Shown: positions 33,729 to 43,263 of the stretch, piece by piece | Layout of the letters: the number at the start of each line of letters is the position of its first letter | Numbering within the stretch: position 1 is the stretch's first letter | The notes under the pieces: model-generated | Told to the model about the DNA's origin: nothing | Database searches by the model: none | Seen by the model: only the letters and a program-made list of their open reading frames with translations | From: Prostheceraeus crozeri | Taxonomy: Eukaryota; Platyhelminthes; Polycladida; Euryleptidae | Reading direction: 5' to 3' | Assembly: GCA_907163375.1 (NCBI GenBank) | Contig: CAJQUW010005339.1 | Span: forward strand, 124,001-188,000 | Length of the DNA: 64,000 bases | Position numbers and translations under genes: made by a program

Positions 33729-33795
33729 TATGCAGTCGATTGCTATCCCTGAAGCATTCTGATTCGCTGTTGAGCAATTCATTGTTGAAAACCCT

Positions 33796-33802
33796 ATATA
33801 AG
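33796..33802 (+). promoter_or_regulatory. TATA box of the 83-residue gene
   Basis: TATATAA 47 bp before the ATG at 33843. The preceding spacer carries GCAGTCGATTGCTATCCCTG, which recurs in the 34.6-kb direct repeats. Confidence 0.6.
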
Positions 33803-33842
33803 CCAGAAGATTGTAGCGCTTCTCATTCAATTTGAAGTCACG

Positions 33843-34094
33843 ATGGAAGCGACATCTGCCGACAATATTCCCGTCTTCACTGATGAAGACAACGGCATTC
33901 CCGAGTTCGTCATCCTCGACGAGTGGGATGAGGATGAGAAGAAGGGGAAGATCAAGAGGATCGTTTGGACGGATGAGGTGTGGACTCCAAATACCACCCG
34001 CATCCGAAAGGTGCCAGATGCACCACCACGGCTTAGGCGGTATAGGGTATACGAGAACCTAACCGTCATACCTATTGACTATTCAAGCCAATAG
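33843..34094 (+). CDS. Small acidic protein of element B, 83 residues (unknown)
   Basis: Starts MEATSADNIPVFTDEDNGIP and is strongly acidic in the first half (VILDEWDEDEKKGK), with a more basic Pro/Arg-rich second half. Same layout as its left neighbour: own TATA box and a stem-loop module starting about 10 bp after the stop. No family recognised. Confidence 0.6.
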   Translation: MEATSADNIPVFTDEDNGIPEFVILDEWDEDEKKGKIKRIVWTDEVWTPNTTRIRKVPDAPPRLRRYRVYENLTVIPIDYSSQ

Positions 34095-34104
34095 TCATCT
34101 TGTT

Positions 34105-34250
34105 ACTCCCGAGAACGAACCATCGGCTCTCTTAAGGGCCACCATGGGGCAAGACATGATAGAACCTCCTCGCGGTTTGCCCTGGGCAGTCTTCGGACTG
34201 GCGAATACTATCATTAAGTTGAATCTGCTATCAGTCAACTTGAACGTTGC
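34105..34250 (+). repeat. 3'-end module 3 with histone-like stem-loop
   Basis: Hairpin at 34125-34140, 30 nt after the stop of the 83-residue gene. No gene is seen directly after this copy; 34251-34590 holds nothing I can support. Confidence 0.7.
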
Positions 34251-34590
34251 AAATGCAGTTCGGTGTAATACTTCCTTTCGACGGGCGTTCCTGTAAAGGG
34301 CGGCGGTGAAACCCGTAGCTATGTATACCGCAAGGGACATTCGGCAATGGTCAATCTTGTTAAACCTCTCTGCGTCATGTTTGCAAGTGATTGCCTCTGT
34401 CTCAACGTAGTATGCATTCGCGCCAGGGCGACATTTAGCCAACTGTCGAAGGTTGCCTAAAACTTTCCATTGCATACGTTATGAGAACCATGAGTTCTAC
34501 CTGTCTCTATCAATGAGACGAATTGATGAATGGAATGAAATGGGAGGACACTCACGCGCCACACGCAACATAACACACTTCTCTCTTCCG

Positions 34591-34990
34591 TAGTCTAACA
34601 AGCTCTTTACACATGGATCGCAGTCGATTGCTATCCCTGTATCAGAAGTGTAAGCTATCTTAATTTATTTGACACTATTTTATCTACCATCATCGTCCAT
34701 ATGAAATGTTTTTAGATTTACAAGTTAGACTAAGCGTGCTACTATTTCCAAATGAAAAAGTATACATGGTTAAATCATCCACTTAAGCCCATCCATAGTC
34801 TAACAAGCTCTTTACACATGGATCGCAGTCGATTGCTATCCCTGTATCAGAAGTGTAAGCTATCTTAATTTATTTGACACTATTTTATCTACCATCATCG
34901 TCCATATGAAATGTTTTTAGATTTACAAGTTAGACTAAGCGTGCTACTATTTCCAAATGAAAAAGTATACATGGTTAAATTATTCACTAA
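34591..34990. repeat. Direct repeat of about 205 bp, two copies
   Basis: Copies start with TAGTCTAACAAGCTCTTTAC at 34591 and 34796 and are almost identical. Both include GCAGTCGATTGCTATCCCTG. No ORF. Confidence 0.85.
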
Positions 34991-35027
34991 AACCCCATTC
35001 AAGTAAGTCAGTATGAAAGCAAAGATA

Positions 35028-35046
35028 ATACGAAATAAACATTTAT
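35028..35046. terminator. Bidirectional polyadenylation signals
   Basis: AATAAA on the plus strand (about 35033) and TTTATT (AATAAA on the minus strand, about 35040) overlap at the end of the minus-strand 145-residue gene. Confidence 0.5.
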
Positions 35047-35483
35047 TATGGCATGTATTTCAAAAGGTCTTCATCGTCAATATCGTCCCAGAGTCTGGCT
35101 TCACATAGATTACAAAAACAGTTGAGCTGCTTTAAACGTTCTTCTGCAGCGTCCCTCACTTTCTCAATGTACGCCCACTCCGCCACGGTTCGCGGTTGGG
35201 AGTTAGGGGTGTACCACTCCCATATTTGATGCAAGTGCGACTTGCTGGTCATCTCCATCACCCCTTCGGCATCATATTGTAAATATTTCCACCGTATGCC
35301 TGTTAGGTCGGGCAACTCCTCTTCATCCTCCTCCGATAATGATAACTTTCGTATATTGTCGAGATTGTATGTCTTCTCCACCTTCGCCTTTCTTGGTGCA
35401 TTTGGTGTAACGAGCACCTTTGCTGATGTATATGGAGAGGAGAACTCCAATGCGGTATTTGGTGTTGTTGGAGGACTTGTCAT
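35046..35483 (-). CDS. 145-residue protein of element B (unknown)
   Basis: A Ser/Thr/Pro-rich N-terminus is followed by an acidic stretch (LSLSEEDEEELPDLTGIRWK), a helical region (WAYIEKVRDAAEERLKQLN) and a Cys cluster (CFCNLCEARLW). The AATAAA signal lies directly after the stop. It is divergent from PolB, sharing an intergenic region of about 250 bp with the PolB promoter. Not recognised. Confidence 0.6.
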   Translation of the reverse strand: MTSPPTTPNTALEFSSPYTSAKVLVTPNAPRKAKVEKTYNLDNIRKLSLSEEDEEELPDLTGIRWKYLQYDAEGVMEMTSKSHLHQIWEWYTPNSQPRTVAEWAYIEKVRDAAEERLKQLNCFCNLCEARLWDDIDDEDLLKYMP

Positions 35484-35556
35484 GTTGTCTTTGAAATGCT
35501 GACTTTGAATAATGATAACTTTAACATTTTTCTAATTCTTAAGTATACACAAGCAG

Positions 35557-35603
35557 CCAATCAGAATGAACATCCAATGAATGAAGAGGATGAAAGTATA
35601 TAA
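35557..35603 (+). promoter_or_regulatory. CCAAT-CCAAT-TATA promoter of PolB
   Basis: CCAAT at 35557 and 35574 (17 bp apart), then TATATAA at 35597. The same arrangement and similar intervening sequence occur in mirror image at 51893-51848. Confidence 0.7.
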
Positions 35604-35739
35604 GCAAAGTGACATTCAGGTCATTTCATTTAATCTGTGAATCATACAAGTGACGAACGCACGATCTCTCTCTTTGACTATTATTTGAGTGAAGTCTCTA
35701 TCTTGTAGAAGTATCAACCTTAAACTTGATTTCGTTGAA

Positions 35740-38700
35740 ATGGTAAGTTGAAAATTTCCTCTCATCTCCCTCAAACGTGTGACTAATAGCATCTTCCTCA
35801 ATTTCAGGCATCAACTTCATCACCAACGCCCTCTCTTCTCGAGGAAAGTTTAGAGTTATTGAGTCAAGGTAGGTTGTAACACTACACTGAGGCTTGAACA
35901 GAGATGAAAGAATGATTTCTCTTTCAGGTGATGTGAGTTCCAGCTCAGGACTCTCGCGGCAAGGCAACGAGTGGGAATGTGCCGACTGCGGACATATGTT
36001 TACAAGGAAGCACAGTCTCCTTCGACACATCAAACAACGTGTGTGTCAACGCAAAGCGGTGTCAATCTCCGGAGGTGAAGTTGATTCTGACGATGACATC
36101 TCCTTTCCTTGCGATTTGTGCCCTCTTTCTTTTGATAGTCACTTTCAGCGATCTTCGCACAGACTTCAACACACGCATGCAAATGATCACTACACCAACG
36201 GTACCTCTACCATCTCCCTCATTAATGTTTCACATAATAATTTAGTACGCGACTACTGCATGGAGTCCAATACTCAAATTGTAGATTTTCCTGAGTGGCT
36301 CCTTCAAAATTCTAACATTATCGAAGCGCTCTTCAATAATTTAGACAATTTTAGAATGAAGGCGCTCATCTACCTTAAACTAAAATATATTAAAATAGAT
36401 TTTCAAACGGGTCAAGTGACGGAGAGAATACAGTTTCATATTCCTTCCTCTTCCGCAACCGAAGTTGTAGACTGCGAGTCTTGGCTAAATTTTCACATTC
36501 AATGTTTAAAATCAAATGTAGATAAATTCAATCAACGCGACAGCGCTCTCATTTTTGATGGTGTGGACTCAGCCATATTCAAAATTTCCCTATTAGAAAG
36601 TCATGCAGCTCGAGGCACATTTAAACTTCCAAAAACGTTGTATAATAAGAAAGCTGTCATCAATGTTGATTGTAAATCACAGTGTTTCAAATATGCAGTC
36701 CTATCCATCCTTCACTATAATGATATCAACGCGCATCGAGATCGCACCTATAGCTATAGACAGTGGGAGGATGAACTAGACTTTGAAGGTTGTGATAGTA
36801 ACAACATGAAAATCAAAGATGTAGAAACGTTCGAAAAACATAATAAGATTAAAATTGTCGTTCACGTGTGGGAGAAGGGGTTGAAGGGTGCCCGCTATAA
36901 TTCACGTTCAACTTGTTATGAACGTGTAGTCAACCTCTTATTAGTAAAACAAGATGATAGCGAGGAATGGCACTACTGTGGTATTCCCAAAATCTCTCGC
37001 TTGTACACTCACTTGGGGCACTCTAAAAGAGGTGAACATTTTGTATGCGACCGCTGCATCCGCTCATTTTGGAGTAAAGATAAATTTGAAACTCACTATG
37101 AATGGTGCAAGCGAGGTAAATTACAAATGGAACGCATGCCCAAAGATAAAATATTTTCACATAGGGATAATGGTGACGAATTAAGTCCCCTGCGTGTCAT
37201 TTACGCAGACATAGAATGCTACATTGATGATATCATCCACAAGCCAGCAGCCATATCCTGCTATGAAGTATGGCATGACCACTTTAGGAATAGACAAAAC
37301 AAAATGCATACTTGGCAAGGTGAAGATTGCATTTCAAAATTTCTAGAATTTCTCGATAAAGCTGCAAAATTTCAACAATCATATGATTCCCAATTGCAGC
37401 GTAAGTCACTACATATGTCAGATGAAGACAAACAAAAATTTGAAAGTTGCACATCCTGTCCTAAATGTCATAAAACGTTTGATGACGATAAAATTAAGAA
37501 AGTGCGTGATCATGATCACATCACTGGTAAATTTAGAAACGCACTCTGCTCCAAATGTAACTTTTCACTTAGGTTGAGACGTCGTGTACTACCCGTCATT
37601 TTTCATAACTTTAAGGGCTATGACAGTCATATGCTCATAAAAGGAGGGTTGAGCCAGATGAAATCGTGGCAGTTTAATGTAATAGCACAAACGAGAGAAA
37701 AATTCATGGCAATGACAGCAAAAGTACCAGTAGATAAAACTAAAGAAAATAAGACAGTCTTCTTCGAAATAAAATTTTTAGATTCATTTCAATTCATGTC
37801 AGCGTCACTAGCTTCTCTCGTTCGTAATCTCAAGTTTCTTCCCCATAGTCAAACTTTGAAGAAACACTATCCAAACTTAACGGATGAAATAATCACTCGC
37901 AAAGGAGTCTTTCCTTATGCGTATTTTAGCTCAATGTCTAAACTAAATGAAACAACCCTTCCTTCCATTGACAAATTCAAAAACGATTTGACGGGTGAAG
38001 ATTGTCCAGTAGAGGACTATGAACATGCTCAAGAGGCATGGTTAAAATTTAATTGTAAAACGTTTGGCGATTATATGATCGCTTACTTAGAATTAGATGT
38101 CATTTTGCTGGCTGATGTCTTTCAGGAGTTTCGACGAGTGGCATTAGAAGAAGACAAATTAGATCCTATCCACTTTGTCAGTCTACCAGCCATGTCCTTT
38201 AAATCAGCCTTTAAAATGACTGGTGAGACCATTCATCTCTTACAAGACCCGGAGATGTATAATATATTTGAGCGCGGAATACGCGGTGGTCTCACATTTG
38301 TAAATAAACATCATATAAAATCTGAAACAGTAGGTGATGATCATATCCACCTAAAGTACTATGACCAAAATAATTTATATGGCAGTTCACTGTCTAAACC
38401 ACTACCTCATTCCGAGTTTAGTTGGTTAAATCAAAATGAGCTTGAGTATTACTCCAACCCTTCAAACATACTGAATATTCCAGATGAAGGTGATTGGGGA
38501 TATTATTTTGAAGTGGATTTGATTTATCCAAATAGTATTAAAAATAAAACTGCTGATTTCCCACTCGCACCTGAATCTGGCGAAGTGACTGAAGATATGT
38601 TTTCACCATTCATGTCACAATTTCATAATAACTTAACAGAGTGTGGACAGCCAAGGTACAAACCATGCCGCAAACTTTTACTCACCCAATATGATAAGAA

Positions 38701-39712
38701 AAATTATCTCGTACACTTCTGCATATTAAAATTCTATTTAGAAATGGGCATGCTTCTAAAGTCAGTTCACCGCATTATCAAATTTAGACAGAAAGCCTTC
38801 CTCAAACCCTACATAGATAGTAACAGTCAAAAACGTGCACTCGCCCAAAATAATTTTGAAAAGGATTTTTATAAATATAAGAATAATAGTCTATTCGGAA
38901 AGACCATGGAGGATGTTAGAAAACGTATGAATTACAAACTAGTCGTTGATGAACAAAAATATCACAAATTGACCTCATCACCTCTTTTCATTGATAGAGA
39001 CATCATCGATGAGGATCTTGTAGGTGTTAAAATGATTAAATCAGAAGTTGAGTTGTGCAAACCCATCTATATTGGGCAAGCCGTTTTAGATTATTCCAAG
39101 CTTGAAATGTATCAACTCTTCTACAAAATATTAAAACCATGCCCTCTCGTAAAAGAGGTTCGCTTGCTGGGTGGTGATACAGATAGTTTCTTTTTAGGAA
39201 TTACCACTCAAAAAGATTTAAATTTTAATGAAGTAGGTAAGTCATTAGAAAAATATTTCGATACATCTAACTACAATCCCACTCATCCACTCTATTCCAT
39301 ACAGAATAAAGCCAAACTTGGTTGTTTTAAGGATGAAACAGCAGGAAAGGAAATAGATGAAATGATTCTCCTCCGTCCTAAAATGTATTCCATGAAACTA
39401 AAAGAATGTGCAGATAGTATTAAGCGTGCTAAAGGTATATCAAAATCCATTGTTCATAAAATGAAACATCGGTCCTATAAGAAGGCCTATAAAAATAAAA
39501 CTATAACGTTTGTCAATATGACAATCTTAAAATCTCAAGTTCATACTGTGAAAACGTACACGTTCAAGAAACGAGCACTTTCAGCATGGGAGGATAAGAG
39601 GTGTTGGATAGGACATAACACATCTCTTCCACATGGACATCCTGACACAAACATACCTCCACCCAAAAGAATAAAACTCACGCTACCACATTCAGGAGAT
39701 GTATTGACATAA
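35740..39712 (+). CDS. Protein-primed DNA polymerase B (Polinton)
   Basis: The uninterrupted main frame runs from about 35894 to 39712. Its nominal first codon is TTG and a splice acceptor (TTTCAG) ends at 35927, so the leader is probably spliced: introns 35743-35807 and 35869-35927, with the ATG at 35740 as first exon. Order (residues counted from 35894): two C2H2 fingers (CADCGHMF.., CDLCPLSF..), the pre-polymerase block (VDCKSQCFKYAVLSILHY), a further zinc finger, and Exo I (YADIECY, about 435). An endonuclease VII-like insert (VRDHDHITGKFRNALCSKCN, about 540) and Exo II (FHNFKGYDSHM, about 570) follow. Next are Exo III (YLELDVILLADVF, about 730), motif A (YYDQNNLYGSS, about 822), motif B (YKNNSLFGKT, about 994) and motif C (GGDTDSFF, about 1093). 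It replicates the element by protein priming. Confidence 0.92.
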
Positions 39713-39849
39713 TCAACTTTAACTCAGTATTTTGATGTTGCTTTTTGTAGATATACATGGTTGTTTTATGTATCGTATGAGATCGTTTCTTCCTTGTGAA
39801 TATATGCCTACAGTCAGCCCATTCCCCCTATATCTGTGAAAAGACTTTT

Positions 39850-39880
39850 TCATATACATATTTTTATTTCAATAAACATA
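39850..39880. terminator. Bidirectional polyadenylation signals
   Basis: TTTTTATTTCAATAAACA serves AATAAA to PolB on the plus strand and, on the minus strand, to the 516-residue gene that ends at 39892. Confidence 0.6.
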
Positions 39881-39891
39881 TCACAATGACT

Positions 39892-41442
39892 TCACTTTGT
39901 TTTCCGAAACACTAAAGTTACGAGGGATTTAGTATCTTTCACATGGATACACTCTTGTAAACCATTGGTAATTTTGATAGCAATAGAGGGTATAGTTTGT
40001 TTGACGACGGGATGATAGAAAATAGATTCAAACATCTTCTCGACTATTCCATATGAAGCGTCTTTATCATGAATGAAATCACGTAAAATGTATTCTTTTT
40101 TCTCGCCAACAGAAATAGGTAAAATCAAATCACTTTGAATGTAAAGGTGTTGTTCATGTTTATCAAGTGTCATTGGTGTTTCTATACCAATCGTATGCGC
40201 AGCAGCAAACACAGTTTGTAGCATTGAAAAGCCAAAGAGTTTTTTCAAATTTTTACTCAATTGACATTGAATGTCATCACCCAGTTTCAGAACAACGCGT
40301 TGTTTTTCAATTGAAAACGAAATGTGGTGTGTCTTTACATCATATTTACTTTTCATCACATGCTTCAACTTCTGTTGTATATAAGGATTTACTACATGAA
40401 TGAAGCTTTCAACTGTATGATATAGACGCGGCATTATATTGATAGCAACTTTAGATTCTTCATAAGACTGGTAAATTTTCTTGATGCGATCGCCATAGAT
40501 GTCCACCCACCATTCATCATTAACTGAATCAGCTTTAGTGTGATATTCATGAGAACCATACACCACACCGCTTCCAATAATAGGCGTATAATGTCTTACA
40601 AAATGACGCAAGGTTGGAGAGAAATAAACTGTAAGTTTGTCATTATATTTCTGAATAACCAACTTATTTTTGTCCGCCATAATTTTCTCTCCATACTTCT
40701 TACCCACAGTCTCATTCCATCGTTTTACTAACTCAATAAGTGATAAAGGTTGAACACCACGCTTTTTCAAAATGATGCGTTCTTCGCATTCTACAACATC
40801 TTCATCAAATATTTTAAATCTATAATGAAATTTGTTGATTCGAGTTGAATAAACTTTTTTAACATTTGCAGTAGCAATTGACGTTAGATGTAGTCCATGA
40901 CCAAAACCAAGATGTGGATAGAATTCACTATCCAACCTCAGCGTAAGACCTTTAGTAAAAGAATGAAAGCGGAGGAACTGTCTCCCACTCCAATGATAGA
41001 TAGTAAACTCATAAGCTTTCTGATTTTTATTCTTCATGATGGAAGTATTGCCACTGTTGAATGCCTTAATAATTTTCTCATTCCCAAATGGCTCATAAGA
41101 ATCTGATTTTATCTGAATCCATTCATAGTTCCACTTTCCATCTGATGTTAAATTGTATGGGAACTGAAATGCATTATTCATCGTTATTCCATCATGGGTG
41201 CGAGGAGTCAATATCATTTCTTCCAAATCATTCACATTCTGAATATTGCTATCATAGCAAATACTAGAAACGCCAACTTCCCATTCACCTTCTAAATGCA
41301 GTGGCCGATTTAATTCTACTCGATAGTCTGATGGTTTATTTTTGGGAAATTTATTCATAGAAGCATTACTGGGCAAGTAGATTAGAAACGAGTCCTTATT
41401 TTCACTTTCCATATTATTCACATTGGAAAAATATATTAGCAT
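39892..41442 (-). CDS. WEVGV-type structural-like protein 1 of element B
   Basis: Up to 516 residues; the internal Met at 41412 (MESENKDSFLIYLPSNASMN) is the likelier start because a recurrent ATGCAAA-type motif would then lie about 40 bp upstream. The N-terminus has the pattern LPSNASMNKFPKNKPSDYRV...LHLEGEWEVGVSSICY. This is common, as I recall, in invertebrate Polinton-linked proteins of unknown role. The rest is beta-rich, with an LFGF block near residue 400. The protein is paralogous to the next gene upstream. A fibre or virion-surface role is inference. Confidence 0.6.
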   Translation of the reverse strand: MLIYFSNVNNMESENKDSFLIYLPSNASMNKFPKNKPSDYRVELNRPLHLEGEWEVGVSSICYDSNIQNVNDLEEMILTPRTHDGITMNNAFQFPYNLTSDGKWNYEWIQIKSDSYEPFGNEKIIKAFNSGNTSIMKNKNQKAYEFTIYHWSGRQFLRFHSFTKGLTLRLDSEFYPHLGFGHGLHLTSIATANVKKVYSTRINKFHYRFKIFDEDVVECEERIILKKRGVQPLSLIELVKRWNETVGKKYGEKIMADKNKLVIQKYNDKLTVYFSPTLRHFVRHYTPIIGSGVVYGSHEYHTKADSVNDEWWVDIYGDRIKKIYQSYEESKVAINIMPRLYHTVESFIHVVNPYIQQKLKHVMKSKYDVKTHHISFSIEKQRVVLKLGDDIQCQLSKNLKKLFGFSMLQTVFAAAHTIGIETPMTLDKHEQHLYIQSDLILPISVGEKKEYILRDFIHDKDASYGIVEKMFESIFYHPVVKQTIPSIAIKITNGLQECIHVKDTKSLVTLVFRKTK

Positions 41443-41444
41443 AC

Positions 41445-41452
41445 TTTTGCAT
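41445..41452 (-). promoter_or_regulatory. ATGCAAAA motif upstream of WEVGV gene 1
   Basis: One of six octamer-like motifs placed 29-46 bp before a start codon in element B. Confidence 0.4.
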
Positions 41453-42849
41453 TAACTCTTCATTCGGAAATGGAGTGTAATACTTGTCACAGCATCTTTA
41501 TGAAAAGGAATCAACGCACCAGCATCATCATAAATGGCAATATCAATTTGTGGGATGTAGTTTGATTTCAGCTTTGTATAATGCACTTTCTTGAAAGTAT
41601 GCTCAGATAAAATACTGCAGCTTTTTGGCTGGTATGGTATCATTGCTAGCAATGGAGCTTCAACATCTCCCACACGTACATCTTCACCAATATTGGAATA
41701 TATCTGAAAATAGTTAATACGACGCGATAGCGACATGTCTGCGCTAGCTTTGGTTACAGTACCACTTTTAAAGATATTTTGATCAAAACCCAAAATGTCC
41801 ATTAGAGTTTTATCCATAATTAGTTCAATACCTTTTCCATTTATAGTGAGAGACAAAGTACCTTCTTTTTCAGAAAATGAAATATGTTGCTCATTAATCA
41901 CTTCATTTAAATAATCTACAACCAATTTAACCGAAGTAATAATGCGAGGCATCAACACTCTTGTTTCATGTAAGAAACCACCAAAAGGCTCTACACACTT
42001 TCTGTATAAAGATACGGCCCATTCTGTATCAAATTGATTTGACCTTTCACATGGTAAATGTTGCTTATCAGATTTTCCATGAACAGCTGCAGAACGATGT
42101 CGTAAGAACTGATGAAAATCTTTTGAACAAACTAATACTAGATCATCATCATTTAATTTGCTTATTGCAATATGATTAGATGATTTAATATAAGTCAATG
42201 TTGCCACTTGTTTGTCATCAACTCGAAGGAGATAATTAAATTTCTTCAATAATGTTTCAGGAGTCATGTTTGTCTTTCTTGGCTTAATCACAATCTTCTT
42301 CACCAACGTCTTCTCATTTCTTGGAATAAGATCTACATAATAAGCTTCCTCTCGATATATTAACTGTTTATGACCACTTATGTGGTAATTAACGTTAAAA
42401 TTATCATAGCTTGTTAAGGCGCTAGCGAGGTAGCCTAAATCATTTCTTAAACTTGGACTTAAACCAACAATCCAATCTTTCTCAACTACATGATGTACAT
42501 AATTATAATCATCATTGTGCGGAGTAAATTGGACAATATGTTTACACGCTTTATTCAAGAAATCATATATAAACTTTTTACATGATAAGAGATCTTTCTT
42601 TGGCCACTGTGGAATGTATACTCGGCACCCCTTTTCACATTGATAAGCAGCTGTACGCCTCATATTAATAGTCATCACCTCATGATCAAAAGTATAGACA
42701 CAGTTGCTATAAACAAGTTGAGTGACACCCACTTCCCAATTCCCATTTAGCTGTTGTGCATGATCAATGGGAGTAGAAAAGAGTGCGGCTCGATTGCTAG
42801 TAAATCTCTTTGTAGCCGCATTGCTAAGCAAAATATGATAAAACGACAT
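41452..42849 (-). CDS. WEVGV-type structural-like protein 2 of element B
   Basis: About 465 residues from the ATG at 42849 (the frame extends upstream only via TTG). N-terminus MSFYHILLSNAATKRFTSNR, then QQLNGNWEVGVTQLVYSN. A middle beta-rich region has LSPSLRNDLGY, and a second repeat-like half has LIMDKTLMDILGFDQ. It shares architecture with the 516-residue neighbour (resource block SNxxxxxFxxNxxxxF, WEVGV, two LGF blocks), so the two arose by tandem duplication. The gene is divergent from the plus-strand PC4-like gene, with 35 bp between start codons. Confidence 0.6.
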   Translation of the reverse strand: MSFYHILLSNAATKRFTSNRAALFSTPIDHAQQLNGNWEVGVTQLVYSNCVYTFDHEVMTINMRRTAAYQCEKGCRVYIPQWPKKDLLSCKKFIYDFLNKACKHIVQFTPHNDDYNYVHHVVEKDWIVGLSPSLRNDLGYLASALTSYDNFNVNYHISGHKQLIYREEAYYVDLIPRNEKTLVKKIVIKPRKTNMTPETLLKKFNYLLRVDDKQVATLTYIKSSNHIAISKLNDDDLVLVCSKDFHQFLRHRSAAVHGKSDKQHLPCERSNQFDTEWAVSLYRKCVEPFGGFLHETRVLMPRIITSVKLVVDYLNEVINEQHISFSEKEGTLSLTINGKGIELIMDKTLMDILGFDQNIFKSGTVTKASADMSLSRRINYFQIYSNIGEDVRVGDVEAPLLAMIPYQPKSCSILSEHTFKKVHYTKLKSNYIPQIDIAIYDDAGALIPFHKDAVTSITLHFRMKS

Positions 42850-42870
42850 TTTTATATTGCTAATCTGCAA

Positions 42871-42878
42871 CTTTGCAT
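42871..42878 (-). promoter_or_regulatory. ATGCAAAG motif in a divergent intergenic region
   Basis: Lies 29 bp upstream of the ATG at 42849, in the 35-bp gap between two divergent genes. Confidence 0.4.
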
Positions 42879-42884
42879 AACATC

Positions 42885-43241
42885 ATGAAGACTTGGATTT
42901 TGGACTCTCTACAATATATCAGAGTTGATCGTGATGGAAACGTACATTTCAAAAATTCTCATGGTCATACATCAAGAGGAATTACATTAACATGGCGACA
43001 ATTTGTCAACCTCAATGATATCATGAGGGATTTGGAATATTTTGAAACATTAAGATTCATCTCCTTGGGTGATCAAGTTTGGCTTCAACATTACAGAAAT
43101 GAAATTCAAATCTACCATTCTCATTCCGCAAACTGTTTCTCATTTCGCAAATACAATTGGGAGAAGTATAGAAGATACATACATCGCTCCATCATGACAT
43201 TTATTCGTCGTGAGTTCATCGCCCTACTATGCAAATCTTAA
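42885..43241 (+). CDS. PC4-like small protein 1 (putative)
   Basis: 118 residues starting MKTWILDSLQYIRVDRDGNV. The block 'I.VDRDGNVHFKNSHG..SRGITLTWRQFVNLNDIM' recalls the PC4/SUB1 ssDNA-binding coactivator fold (beta strands, then ISL-x-Gln/Trp-x-x-L helix). A second beta-rich half ends in a basic helix (NWEKYRRYIHRSIMTFIRR). It is paralogous to the next gene. If right, it would bind single-stranded or melted DNA in replication or transcription. The resemblance is by eye and could be wrong. Confidence 0.4.
   Translation: MKTWILDSLQYIRVDRDGNVHFKNSHGHTSRGITLTWRQFVNLNDIMRDLEYFETLRFISLGDQVWLQHYRNEIQIYHSHSANCFSFRKYNWEKYRRYIHRSIMTFIRREFIALLCKS
43229..43236 (+). promoter_or_regulatory. ATGCAAAT octamer before PC4-like gene 2
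   Basis: Exact octamer 35 bp upstream of the ATG at 43264, overlapping the end of the preceding gene. Confidence 0.4.
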
Positions 43242-43263
43242 TCAGATATGATTACCATGCACC

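Noticed and set aside
33393-33830. 145-residue minus-strand ORF, similar frame at 34095-34475
   Set aside because: Similarity comes from the shared 145-bp module read on the opposite strand; opposite genes have promoters and the module explains the match.
35894-35927. Simple unspliced start of PolB at 35894 or 35912
   Set aside because: 35894 is TTG and the segment ends in a strong acceptor; a spliced leader from 35740 fits better.
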